Origin: Candidatus Krumholzibacteriota bacterium
Lineage (GTDB): Bacteria > Krumholzibacteriota > Krumholzibacteriia > JAJRXK01
DNA: 64,000 nt
Direction: 5' to 3'
Assembly: GCA_029262065.1 (NCBI GenBank)
Contig: JAJDAC010000048.1
Span: forward strand, 186,001-250,000
In this document: one piece after another, positions 26,401-34,603 of the stretch
How the letters are laid out: each line of letters opens with the position of its first letter
Numbering within the stretch: position 1 is the first letter of the stretch
The notes under the pieces: model-generated
What the model was told of the DNA's origin: nothing
Database searches by the model: none
Seen by the model: the letters and a program-made list of their open reading frames with translations, nothing else
Translations under genes and position numbers: made by a program

Positions 26401-26835
26401 GCCACGTTCTTGGCCGCGGTCGCGGCCCCCATGACATCATGGCTACACGTATCGCCTACGCCGGGTCTGAGCTACCGCGTACAGGCGGTCGATGCCAATG
26501 GGCGCGCCGGTAGCTACGGCCAAGAATCGGTTGCGTCGGACGTTCCCGCATATGGACGGCGACTGAACGTGGGGCAGCCGTTTCCCAACCCGTTCAACCC
26601 GCGTACTTCCATTCGCTACGAACTGGATCGAACCTCGGCCGTGCGAGCCGCGGTGTTCGACATGCGTGGCCGGCAGGTGCGCGAGCTGTTCCAGGGAGTT
26701 GTTGCCGCCGGTGCACACGAATTGGTGTGGGACGGAGCGGACACCGGTGGTTCGGCGGTAGCGTCTGGTGCGTACCTCCTACGCATCGAAGCCGCTGGCG
26801 CAGTTGCGTCGCGCCCGTTGATCTTGCTCAAGTAG
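23434..26835 (+). CDS. Secreted M6-like metalloprotease with beta-helix and FlgD-like C-terminal domain
   Basis: This 1133-residue protein has a signal peptide (about 1-45). An immune-inhibitor-A-like (M6) protease domain spans about 75-480, with zinc site HEFGH at 273-277 followed by GLPDLYD and the YHVDAN segment. A right-handed beta-helix region of chlamydial-Pmp or pectate-lyase style (about 500-935) is rich in GGAVY and GNT turns. A short Fn3-like part leads to a FlgD-like C-terminal domain starting VGQPFPNPFNPRTSIRYEL. It probably digests extracellular protein while anchored through the tail. The open frame extends 618 bases upstream across the glycosylase gene, but the ATG at 23434 begins the signal peptide. 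Confidence 0.85.
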   Translation: MSSFFRGLKHVALRRAMPWGRATGVTMTVTLALALIHGSATAMVSMSPELKKDLRSHGTYEVVRDRLIRARASEYFVNAPKADVPERVPGKMSVWNALFILVDFSDKPATGNYDQPQWESLLLSEGTHATGSLKDFYLENSYGDFIIQGEVAGWYRMPQPLSYYCNNDGVPDTADDHGFGPGPNNARQLYIDAVAAADADVDFSQYTNGGTGVRAVFIIHAGPGAETTGDASDIWSHFSSGVAPTNDGVNCTSYTFQPELQGGGQATMGVFAHEFGHSQGGLPDLYDIDDSSSGLGRWSAMAAGSWNNGGRSPAHFDGWSKRAMGLVDYTNVTVDTMGWTLAPATSTPSVLRVQTPSHAPGEFLVVENRRRTGFDTFLPSEGLLVYHVDANQNGNNLETCGPGPSHPKVRLIQADGLCDLENSVGFGDSGDPYPGSTGNTVLGTMTVPDARTYSGDKSGVRLSNIANVGSDVQFDVELSEIVSVRVPLDVSTLELALSLLGDGDNILLRSNEVSSGHFVLGRGVKVEGGYDPTYTTQDPGAPSSIVDLGSSSPLFRIINATGTVHLDNVSLSGGKGYRDFEPEAWLGGTIYAEDSNLMLTRVNMSGGQAGPNDTLPSYGGAVAVVGGTLHVEDCALQSNTAKEGGAVYALGADVNVVGCTFGATSLALPIPAITQRGGALLVLGGSLSVQNTLFTERVGAHAGGAVYVDAAPVQLHDSTFNACDASADGGAWHQTAGSIVASGNTFVGNTSGGSGAGARLDGALVDWRGGVFEGNDAAVGGGGLNLNAPQAGSRVGSVVFVQNHAQVVGGGATVTGGDITLEHLVFYGNTADVVGGAAQVATAQAVVRNNIFQENSNALLFSSGVPTALDWNVYWNNTGSDVSGAAMGANSVDADPRFVDVATGDFHLGAQSPAIDGGDPAAAADFDGSAPDAGVFGGTDDDGDRPGRVMGVQGSAQANDDLVSWTLPSQGTPTVSAHVFGLLDESISNATFLAAVAAPMTSWLHVSPTPGLSYRVQAVDANGRAGSYGQESVASDVPAYGRRLNVGQPFPNPFNPRTSIRYELDRTSAVRAAVFDMRGRQVRELFQGVVAAGAHELVWDGADTGGSAVASGAYLLRIEAAGAVASRPLILLK

Positions 26836-26908
26836 AGACGCAATCTGCACCGTTGGGCCCAATGTCGCGCGACGATGCCCGGTACGGGTGCGTGTTGCCA
26901 CAGCGGTC

Positions 26909-26947
26909 GCCCCGCGTGCCCATACGATCGCGTGCGGGGGCATTTCT
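26909..26947 (+). terminator. Possible terminator after the M6 protease gene
   Basis: GCCCCGC (26909-26915) pairs with GCGGGG(G)C (26934-26941) with one bulged G, followed by ATTTCTTT. It lies 74 bases after the protease stop. The loop is long (18 bases), so this is only moderately convincing. Confidence 0.45.
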
Positions 26948-27047
26948 TTAATCATTTATAAATAAACAACTTACGATAAATTGCGCTGAGCGCGTCGTGT
27001 CCGGAAAGGGCGGCCCGTGCCTTGCAATGGGGGACACTTCGTCTGGC

Positions 27048-27149
27048 GGCGGCCCGTTACCATAACGTCGCGAGGATGAGCAATAGGGTCGTCGCTGGAC
27101 ACTACTTTCCCCGGGCTTAGCTGGGGGCAAGGAACGCTGTAACGCCGCC
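27048..27149 (+). promoter_or_regulatory. Structured leader of the pilT-like gene
   Basis: GGCGG (27048-27052) and CGTTAC (27055-27060) pair with GTAACG (27139-27144) and CCGCC (27145-27149), an 11-bp stem with a two-base bulge closing a 78-base domain. It ends 20 bases before the start codon and just ahead of the ribosome site. Possible riboswitch or translational control element; the sequence does not match the c-di-GMP-I consensus as far as can be seen. Confidence 0.35.
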
Positions 27150-27169
27150 ATCGCGCCTCCGGAGAAACC

Positions 27170-28768
27170 ATGCCCAAGCTGGATCGATTCCTTTCCGCGC
27201 TTACCGAGTATCGCGCGGAAGCGCTCGTACTGGAGCAAGATCAAGCCCCCGCCTTCCGCTTTCTTTCGGGAACCAAGACCGTCAGCAAGCAAGTACTGAG
27301 CGTCGATAAGGTGCTTGGATTGCTGAAGGAACTGGTGCCGCCGCAGGCCCTCGAAGAATTCCGACGCGATGGCACTTCGAGTTTCCTCTACCAGCTGGGT
27401 GAGACCGCGTATTCGGGAATCATCGAGCAGGACGCGGGGAAAGTCGTCGCGACATTGTGGGAGGCAGCGCAAACCGTAGCCGAAGAACAGGGGACACCAT
27501 TGAGCGCACCGACATCTTCCGAACCCATCGCCGCCCCCGCGGTACCGGTGACGGGAATCGCTCCGACAGCGACTCCTGCTCCGGCCGCCGCGCCCAGGGC
27601 GGCCGCGCCACCCGCCGGTGGAATTTCCCTGCCCTCGCTGGACGAAATGGGCGCCGACGACCTGATCCCGGACGATCTTCCGCCCAACTACCGGGCCGAC
27701 ATGGAAAAACTGCTGCGCGGCATGATCGATCGCGGCGCCAGCGATCTGCATCTTTGCTGTGGCAATCACCCCGGACTGCGCATTGACGGACAGGTTCAGT
27801 ACGACGACACCTGGCCCGAGCTGCACGCCGAAGAGCTCTATCGCATGTTGTTTTCCATTACGCCCAAGCGTAATCGCGACGAGTTCATCAAGACCCACGA
27901 TACCGATTTTGCCTACGCCATCGAGGGTCTCAGCCGCTATCGCTGCAACCTGTTCTTCGATCGCAAGGGCCCGGGCGCCGTGTTTCGCGCTATTCCCAAC
28001 GAGATCATCCCCGCCGAGAAGTTGGGGCTGCCACCGCTCGTGCACGAGCTGGCGCTCATGAACAAGGGTCTGGTACTGGTAACCGGTCCGACCGGTAGTG
28101 GTAAGTCGACGACCCTGGCCGCGATTCTGGACATCGTGAACCAGAAGCGGAACGATCACATCCTCACGATCGAGGATCCCATCGAGTTCGTGCATCCCAA
28201 CAAGGGCTGTCTGGTCAATCAGCGCGAGGTAGGTGTTCACACCAATTCGTTCAAGACCGCTCTGCGCGCGGCGCTGCGCGAAGATCCCGATATCATCCTG
28301 GTGGGTGAGCTGCGCGATCTGGAAACCGTGGCTATTGCCATTGAAACGGCCGAGACCGGCCATCTGGTGTTCGGCACGCTGCACACCACCACCGCGGCAA
28401 GCACCGTGGATCGAATCATCGATCAGTTTCCTCCCGATCAGCAGGCGCAGATCCGCGTGATGTTGAGCGAGAGTCTGCAGTGTGTGATTTCCCAGACCCT
28501 GTGCAAGAAGAAGGGCGGCGGACGTGTCGCCGCGCTCGAGGTGTTGTTGGGCGTACCGGCCATCAGCAATCTCATTCGTGAGGGCAAGACGTTCCAGATC
28601 GAGGGCACCATGCAGACCCAACGCAAGGCGGGGATGCAGACGCTGAACGATCACCTCATGAAGCTGGTCAAGGACGGTCTGGTGGAACCACGTGAGGCGT
28701 ACCTGAAGTCCGTGCAGAAAGACGCCCTTCGGGACATGTTTGGGCGGAACGGAATCTCCCTCGACTGA
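27170..28768 (+). CDS. PilT/PilU-type pilus retraction ATPase with N-terminal extension
   Basis: This 532-residue protein has a C-terminal 360 residues that form a PilT-class secretion ATPase: GASDLHL (start of the family domain), Walker A GPTGSGKST (306-314), Asp box LTIEDPIEF, Walker B-like ILVGELRDLETV, His box HLVFGTLHTTTA and the PilT-type AISNLIREGKT. PilT drives retraction of type IV pili for twitching. Unlike normal PilT (about 350 residues) it has a folded-looking N-terminal region (1-105) and a Pro/Ala-rich linker (about 112-150). The start has CCGGAG 7 bases upstream. No other pilus gene adjoins it. Confidence 0.88.
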   Translation: MPKLDRFLSALTEYRAEALVLEQDQAPAFRFLSGTKTVSKQVLSVDKVLGLLKELVPPQALEEFRRDGTSSFLYQLGETAYSGIIEQDAGKVVATLWEAAQTVAEEQGTPLSAPTSSEPIAAPAVPVTGIAPTATPAPAAAPRAAAPPAGGISLPSLDEMGADDLIPDDLPPNYRADMEKLLRGMIDRGASDLHLCCGNHPGLRIDGQVQYDDTWPELHAEELYRMLFSITPKRNRDEFIKTHDTDFAYAIEGLSRYRCNLFFDRKGPGAVFRAIPNEIIPAEKLGLPPLVHELALMNKGLVLVTGPTGSGKSTTLAAILDIVNQKRNDHILTIEDPIEFVHPNKGCLVNQREVGVHTNSFKTALRAALREDPDIILVGELRDLETVAIAIETAETGHLVFGTLHTTTAASTVDRIIDQFPPDQQAQIRVMLSESLQCVISQTLCKKKGGGRVAALEVLLGVPAISNLIREGKTFQIEGTMQTQRKAGMQTLNDHLMKLVKDGLVEPREAYLKSVQKDALRDMFGRNGISLD

Positions 28769-28824
28769 TCTGGTTCGCGGACTGTATTTGTTCTTGCACG
28801 AACCCCAAGCGGCACAGTAACTTA

Positions 28825-28863
28825 GCCGGGCTCCCCCGCCGTTTATCCCAGGGAGATCCCGGC
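28825..28863 (+). promoter_or_regulatory. Leader hairpin that covers the mrpE ribosome site region
   Basis: GCCGGG-CTCCC (28825-28835) pairs with GGGAG-AT-CCCGGC (28851-28863), 11 base pairs with a two-base bulge and a 15-base loop, ending 4 bases before the mrpE ATG. The only purine-rich Shine-Dalgarno candidate (GGGAG) is inside the stem, so folding should limit translation of the first antiporter gene. Confidence 0.45.
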
Positions 28864-28867
28864 TCGA

Positions 28868-29461
28868 ATGTCGTCAACGCCCGCACCTGTTTCTCGCCCC
28901 GGCCCGCGCCGTTGGCTCTCGGTTCTCGAGGCCATCGCGTTGGCCGTGTTGTGGGTACTTTTCTCGGGAAAGTTCGATGCCCTGCATCTGGGCTACGGCG
29001 TTCTTTCGATCATCATGGTCATGCTGCTCACGCGACACCTGGTAGGTTCGCGGCGCCATGTAGAAAACGAATTCGTCGAGCGAATGAGCTTGGGGCGAGC
29101 CATCGTCTACCCGGCCTGGTTGCTTTGGCAGATCCTCATGGCCAATCTCCACGTGGCCAAACTCATCCTGAGTCCCAATCCCGACATCGATCCCGTGTTG
29201 CTCCATTTTCGTTTCCCCGCCGACGGTGCGGTGGCGAAGGTAACCCTGGGCAACAGCATTACGCTAACGCCGGGCACGTTCACGCTGCGCATCCGTGGTG
29301 ACGAGTTCATCGTTCACTCCATCGATAGGCCTTCGGCGTCGAGTCTGTATTCGGGTGCGATGCAGGACCGGGTGCTGACCGTATTCGGTTACCCCGCCGC
29401 CGGTGCTCCCGCGATCGACGAGCGATACACGTTCGAGCCCGACGACGGGTCAGAAGCATGA
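28868..29461 (+). CDS. mrpE: Na+/H+ antiporter subunit E (MnhE/MbhA family)
   Basis: A 197-residue protein with two or three N-terminal helices, the family block VYPAWLLWQILMANLHVAKLILSPNPDIDPVL and a cytoplasmic domain containing GNSITLTPGTFTLRI, all typical of MrpE/MbhA. It is the first gene of an 11-gene antiporter operon in the order E-F-G-(DUF4040)-(MbhE)-B-C-D, which is the gene order of archaeal Mbh-type modules. Overlaps mrpF by 4 bases. A hairpin at 28825-28863 may regulate its translation. Confidence 0.88.
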   Translation: MSSTPAPVSRPGPRRWLSVLEAIALAVLWVLFSGKFDALHLGYGVLSIIMVMLLTRHLVGSRRHVENEFVERMSLGRAIVYPAWLLWQILMANLHVAKLILSPNPDIDPVLLHFRFPADGAVAKVTLGNSITLTPGTFTLRIRGDEFIVHSIDRPSASSLYSGAMQDRVLTVFGYPAAGAPAIDERYTFEPDDGSEA

Positions 29462-29730
29462 CCGACATGGTGGTGCTGGCCACGTTCCTCTTGACCGTTG
29501 CGATTCTGCTACCGTTCTACCGCGTATTGCAGGGACCGACCGTGTTCGATCGCATGTTGGGCGTGGGCATGATCGGCACAAAAACGGTCATGTTGATCTG
29601 CCTGGTGGGTTACCTGTATGGCCGCCTCGATATGTTCGTGGATATTGCGGTGGCTTATGCCATGTTGAATTTCATTGGCGGTGTGGTCGTAGCCAAGTAC
29701 CTCGATCGTACCGGGGGCGCGGCCCAATGA
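29458..29730 (+). CDS. mrpF: Na+/H+ antiporter subunit F
   Basis: A 90-residue protein with three helices and the family pattern YRVLQGPTVFDRMLG...D.AVAYAMLNFIGGVVVAKYL found in MrpF/MbhB. Small accessory membrane subunit of the antiporter complex. Start overlaps mrpE and stop overlaps mrpG (ATGA). Confidence 0.88.
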   Translation: MTDMVVLATFLLTVAILLPFYRVLQGPTVFDRMLGVGMIGTKTVMLICLVGYLYGRLDMFVDIAVAYAMLNFIGGVVVAKYLDRTGGAAQ

Positions 29731-30035
29731 TCGCTGAAGTCGTAAGCAACATCCTTTTGCTGTCGGGAGTGGCGTTCTCGCTGCTGGGCAGCGTCGGCGT
29801 GATTCGTCTGCCCGATTTCTATACCCGGGCGCACGCGGCTACCAAACCCGACACGCTCGGCCTCATTCTGGTCATGGTGGGCTTGGCCGTGCGACAGGGC
29901 GTGGACATCAACAGCGCCAAGCTATTGCTCATCGTGGCGATCGTGGCCATGGCCAACCCGGCCGGCGCGCACGCATTGGGACGTTCGGCCATTCGCACCG
30001 GACTGCAGCCTTGGTTGAAGCGGGAGAAGCCGTGA
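29727..30035 (+). CDS. mrpG: Na+/H+ antiporter subunit G
   Basis: A 102-residue protein with three helices; the MnhG/MbhC signature GSVGVIRLPDFYTRAHAATKPDTLG is complete. The ATG at 29727 overlaps the mrpF TGA by three bases; the frame is open upstream but without homology. Stop overlaps the GTG start of the DUF4040 gene. Confidence 0.9.
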   Translation: MIAEVVSNILLLSGVAFSLLGSVGVIRLPDFYTRAHAATKPDTLGLILVMVGLAVRQGVDINSAKLLLIVAIVAMANPAGAHALGRSAIRTGLQPWLKREKP

Positions 30036-30280
30036 CGCCCACCGTTCTCATCTTCGGCTTCTTCGTAATTGCCACCGTGGCGGCGTTGGTGGCGCTGGAA
30101 GTGCGCGACTTGCTGGCCGCATCCGCGGTGCTTTCGGTGTTCAGTTTCGTGGTGGCGTTGTTGTACGTGTCGTTGGGTGCGGTCGACGTGGGTTTCAACG
30201 AAGCCGTGCTGGGCGCGGGAGTCACCGGTGTGTTGTTCCTGGTGGCCGTGTACCACACCGAGCGGAGGTCGGGCGATTGA
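30032..30280 (+). CDS. DUF4040 antiporter subunit (MbhD-like, MrpA C-terminal part)
   Basis: An 82-residue protein with three helices containing EVRDLLAASAVLSVFSFVVALLYVSLGAVDVGFNEAVLGAGVTGVLF. This is the DUF4040 domain, which in classical Mrp systems is the C-terminal part of MrpA and in Mbh/Mbs complexes a separate subunit D. The GTG at 30032 has GGGAGAAG just upstream and forms GTGA with the previous stop. Helices of this subunit line the proposed sodium path in Mbh structures (known for the family). Confidence 0.82.
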   Translation: MTPTVLIFGFFVIATVAALVALEVRDLLAASAVLSVFSFVVALLYVSLGAVDVGFNEAVLGAGVTGVLFLVAVYHTERRSGD

Positions 30281-30582
30281 AAGCGATGGTCCAGGTCCTG
30301 CTCATCCTGCTCGGCGTGGTGTTGGCATACGCCGGCACCGGCTTGCCCGAGTTTGGTGACCCGCATTCGCCGGCGTCCCAGCACGTATCCAATCACTACA
30401 TCGAACACGCGTACCACGATTCGCATACTCCCAACATTGTTACGGTGATGATCGCCGACTATCGGTCGTTTGATACGTTCGGCGAGACCGTGGTGGTATT
30501 CACCGCGGGCATGGCCTGCTTGTTCATACTGCGCGGCTTGCGCCGGCGCGACGAAGAAGGCGATCCCGTTGATCACGCGTAA
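30277..30582 (+). CDS. MbhE-like antiporter subunit
   Basis: A 101-residue protein with two helices flanking the conserved VTVMIADYRSFDTFGETVVVFTAG segment. This matches MbhE and the very C-terminal part of MrpA, where DxRGxDTxGE is the family mark. Start is probably TTG at 30277, overlapping the preceding stop as TTGA; an ATG at 30286 is possible. In frame with the order of Mbh operons. Confidence 0.8.
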   Translation: MKAMVQVLLILLGVVLAYAGTGLPEFGDPHSPASQHVSNHYIEHAYHDSHTPNIVTVMIADYRSFDTFGETVVVFTAGMACLFILRGLRRRDEEGDPVDHA

Positions 30583-31006
30583 GGACAGCGTCATTCTGGA
30601 CGTCGTGACGCGGATCATGGTGCCTTTCATCCAGATCTTCGCGTTCTACGTGATTTTCCACGGTCACTACAGCCCCGGTGGAGGCTTCCAGGGGGGCGCA
30701 CTGCTGGCGGGCAGTGTGTTGTTGCAGCGTATCGTATTGGGTCGTGACCGCAGCCTGCCGGGGTTCCCTGTGAAGTGGGGCGTGCCGTTTGGTGTGATCG
30801 GTGTGTTGTTGTTCTTCGGCACCGGTCTCCTGGCCCAGGTCATGGGTGGAAATTTCCTGCAGTACGACGCCCTGCCGTTTCCCATGGATGAAGTGTGGCT
30901 GCGCAATACCGGCATCCTGCTCGTGGAAATCGGCGTGGCGTTCGCCGTCATGGGCACGCTCATTGCCATCTTCGACGAGCTGTCCGGCGCGGGAGAAGAA
31001 GCCTGA
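30569..31006 (+). CDS. mrpB: Na+/H+ antiporter subunit B
   Basis: A 145-residue protein with four helices and the MnhB signature FYVIFHGHYSPGGGFQGGALLAGS. A TTG start at 30569 (MITRKDSVILDVVTRIMVPF) with a GAAGAAGG site 8 bases upstream fits the family N-terminus and overlaps the previous gene by 14 bases; the frame's first ATG 99 bases earlier would add unrelated sequence. The ATG of mrpC overlaps its stop by one base. Confidence 0.87.
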   Translation: MITRKDSVILDVVTRIMVPFIQIFAFYVIFHGHYSPGGGFQGGALLAGSVLLQRIVLGRDRSLPGFPVKWGVPFGVIGVLLFFGTGLLAQVMGGNFLQYDALPFPMDEVWLRNTGILLVEIGVAFAVMGTLIAIFDELSGAGEEA

Positions 31007-31386
31007 TGGACCTCGAGGCCCTGATCACCGGTCGTTGGCCCTACCTGTTCACGGTGGTGCTTTTGATCATTGGTCTGCGCGGCATGCTGTTGAAGAGCAA
31101 CTTCGTGAAGAAGCTCATTGGCATGAACATCTTCCAGGGTGCGATCATCCTGTTCTACGTGGTGCACGCCTACAAGTTGGGCGCCACCGTTCCGGTGTTC
31201 GACAAGCATCTGGGTGAGCACGCGGACCTGTACATGAATCCCATACCCCACGGCCTCATGCTCACGGCTATCGTGGTGTCGGTGGCGACCACCGGCGTGG
31301 CGCTGGCGCTTCTCATTGTGATCCATCGACGATACGGGACGCTCGAAGAGGGCCTATTGTTGGAGAAGCTGCGCCAAGATGATTGA
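31006..31386 (+). CDS. mrpC: Na+/H+ antiporter subunit C (NuoK-like)
   Basis: A 126-residue protein with three helices, homologous to MrpC/MbhG and NuoK: GLRGMLLKSNFVKKLIGMNIFQGAIILFYV and DPIPHGLMLTAIVVS-like NPIPHGLMLTAIVVSVATTGVAL. The acidic ligand Glu typical of NuoK is not obvious. Overlaps mrpB by one base and mrpD by 8 bases. Confidence 0.88.
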   Translation: MDLEALITGRWPYLFTVVLLIIGLRGMLLKSNFVKKLIGMNIFQGAIILFYVVHAYKLGATVPVFDKHLGEHADLYMNPIPHGLMLTAIVVSVATTGVALALLIVIHRRYGTLEEGLLLEKLRQDD

Positions 31387-32884
31387 TGCCCACCTGCCCA
31401 TTCTGGTGCTCATTCCGCTGTTCCTTGGCGCCGTGCTGGTGCCGGCGGTGGGCATGTCGCGACGATCCTTGGCGTATCCGACCGCCTTGCTGTCGTTGGC
31501 CGCCACGCTGGGCCTCGCCTGGCGGCAACTGGTGGTCGTCATGGACAGTGGCACTATCCGATACCGCGTGGCCGGTTGGGAGCCGCCGTACGGCATCGAA
31601 CTGTATGTAGATCTGCTCTCGGCGTTCGTCGTGCTGATCATTGCCGTCATCGCCATGTTGGTGGTGGTTTACGCCGGGTCTGCCGTCAAGCGCGAGATAC
31701 CGGGGCAGGAAGTCGGGTTCTTCTCGGTCATGCTCATCATGCTCATTGGTCTCAATGGCATGGTACTCACGGGCGACTTGTTCAACCTGTACGTGTTCTT
31801 CGAAGTCAGTTCGCTCAGCGGCTACGCACTCATGGCCGTGGGCGGACGCAAGGCACCCGTCGCGGCTTTTCGTTACCTGATCCTGGGAACCGTGGGCGCG
31901 TCGTGCTACCTGATGGGCGTGGGCTATCTGTATGTGCTCACGGGCAGCCTGAACATGATGGACGTGGCGTCGTTGGCGCCGCAGTTGTCGGAAAACCCGG
32001 CCTTCCTCATTTCAGCCGTGCTCATGGTGGTGGGATTGGGCCTGAAGATGGCCCTGTTCCCCATGCATCTGTGGCTGCCCGATGCGTACACCTACGCCAG
32101 CAGTACGGCCACGGCCATCATTGCTCCGGTCATGACCAAGGTCAGTGCCTACGTGCTCATTCGCATGCTGTACTTTGTGTACGGGATGGAGCGGCTGGAG
32201 ACCGTCATACCGCTGGGTAGTGTGATTACCTGGTTGGGCCTGACCGGCGTGGTCGTAGGTTCCATCATGGCCATTGCGCAGAAGGACGCCAAGCGCATGC
32301 TGGCCTACAGCTCGGTAGCGCAAGTGGCCTACATCGGTGTTGGCATTGGCCTGGGCACGCCACTGGCGCTCGTGGGTGCATTGCTGCACGTGATGAACCA
32401 CGCGGCCATGAAATGCTGCCTGTTCCTGGTAACCGGCAGCGTGTTTCGCCAGACCGGTAGCACTCGCCTGGATAGCTTCAACGGTATTGGCCGGCGCATG
32501 CCGCTCACGTTCCTGGGATTCACCGTGGCCGCGTTGGCCATGGTGGGCATTCCTCCGACCAATGGATTCTTCAGCAAGTGGTACCTGGTACTGGGCGGCT
32601 TGCAGAAAGACGCCTGGGCGGTGGTGATCGTGGTCGTCTTCAGCGGGCTGCTTACCGGTGCGTACTTCTTCCGGCTTCTGGCGCGAATCTACACGAAACC
32701 TACCGACGGGCAGGTTGAGACCACCGCCATCGGCGAGCCTCCGCCGGCCATGGTGGCGCCCGTTCTGTTGCTGGCCGCCATGTTGCTGTTGCTGGGCCTG
32801 TTCAACCACTGGGTCGTGGGCAACATCATCGAGCCGGCCTTGCCGGCTGCATTGACCGAACGCTTCTCGCAGGCGGGGTTCTAG
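31379..32884 (+). CDS. mrpD: Na+/H+ antiporter subunit D, first copy
   Basis: A 501-residue antiporter-like subunit of the NuoL/M/N family with about 14 helices. Key charged residues of the proton channel are visible: Glu in NLYVFFEVSSLSGYALM, Lys in GLKMALFPMHLWLPDAY, and Lys in AQKDAKRMLAYSSVAQ. Closest type is MrpD/MbhH. First of three such large subunits in this operon. TAG stop is followed immediately by the GTG of the second copy. Confidence 0.88.
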   Translation: MIDAHLPILVLIPLFLGAVLVPAVGMSRRSLAYPTALLSLAATLGLAWRQLVVVMDSGTIRYRVAGWEPPYGIELYVDLLSAFVVLIIAVIAMLVVVYAGSAVKREIPGQEVGFFSVMLIMLIGLNGMVLTGDLFNLYVFFEVSSLSGYALMAVGGRKAPVAAFRYLILGTVGASCYLMGVGYLYVLTGSLNMMDVASLAPQLSENPAFLISAVLMVVGLGLKMALFPMHLWLPDAYTYASSTATAIIAPVMTKVSAYVLIRMLYFVYGMERLETVIPLGSVITWLGLTGVVVGSIMAIAQKDAKRMLAYSSVAQVAYIGVGIGLGTPLALVGALLHVMNHAAMKCCLFLVTGSVFRQTGSTRLDSFNGIGRRMPLTFLGFTVAALAMVGIPPTNGFFSKWYLVLGGLQKDAWAVVIVVVFSGLLTGAYFFRLLARIYTKPTDGQVETTAIGEPPPAMVAPVLLLAAMLLLLGLFNHWVVGNIIEPALPAALTERFSQAGF

Positions 32885-32885
32885 C

Positions 32886-34375
<1,490 letters not shown>

Positions 34376-34379
<4 letters not shown>

Positions 34380-34603
34380 AGCTGAAAACTCCCAGTACGC
34401 GCGGTTGGATCGTAGCCGGCGCCACCGCCGGCATAGCGGTAGCGTTGCAGTATGTGTTGCCACTCGAACACCACGGCGGTTGGTGGGAATCCATTCCGGC
34501 ATGGTGGGCGGTATTCGGCGGCGTGGGTTGCGCGGTAATCGTCTTGGTGAGCAAGTGGCTGGGCAAGGTGTTCCTGCAGAAGCCGGAGAATTGGTATGAG
34601 TAG
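34376..34603 (+). CDS. Small two-helix membrane protein of the antiporter operon
   Basis: This 75-residue protein has helices at about 11-30 and 40-60, and ends in a basic/aromatic tail KWLGKVFLQKPENWYE. The GTG start forms GTGA with the preceding stop, and its stop overlaps the next ATG, so it is firmly embedded in the operon. It is a likely assembly or structural subunit; no named family recognised. Confidence 0.7.

Larger units (their letters stand above)
26836..27169. other. 334-bp intergenic region upstream of the pilT-like gene
   Basis: Contains a terminator-like hairpin (26909-26947), then a sharply AT-rich island of about 45 bases (26942-26985) including the perfect 10-bp palindrome ATTTATAAAT. 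Next comes a GC-rich leader with a long-range stem (27048-27149) before the ATPase gene. No coding frame is convincing on either strand. Confidence 0.6.

Noticed and set aside
27001-27169. c-di-GMP-I (GEMM) riboswitch before the pilT-like gene
   Set aside because: A short GTTACC resemblance was seen, but the GGGACGCAAAGCC-like core of that class is missing; only a generic structured leader is claimed.
26948-28654. 568-codon minus-strand frame opposite the pilT-like gene
   Set aside because: The plus strand encodes an intact PilT ATPase with all motifs; the antisense frame has no recognisable motif and arises from GC-skewed third positions.
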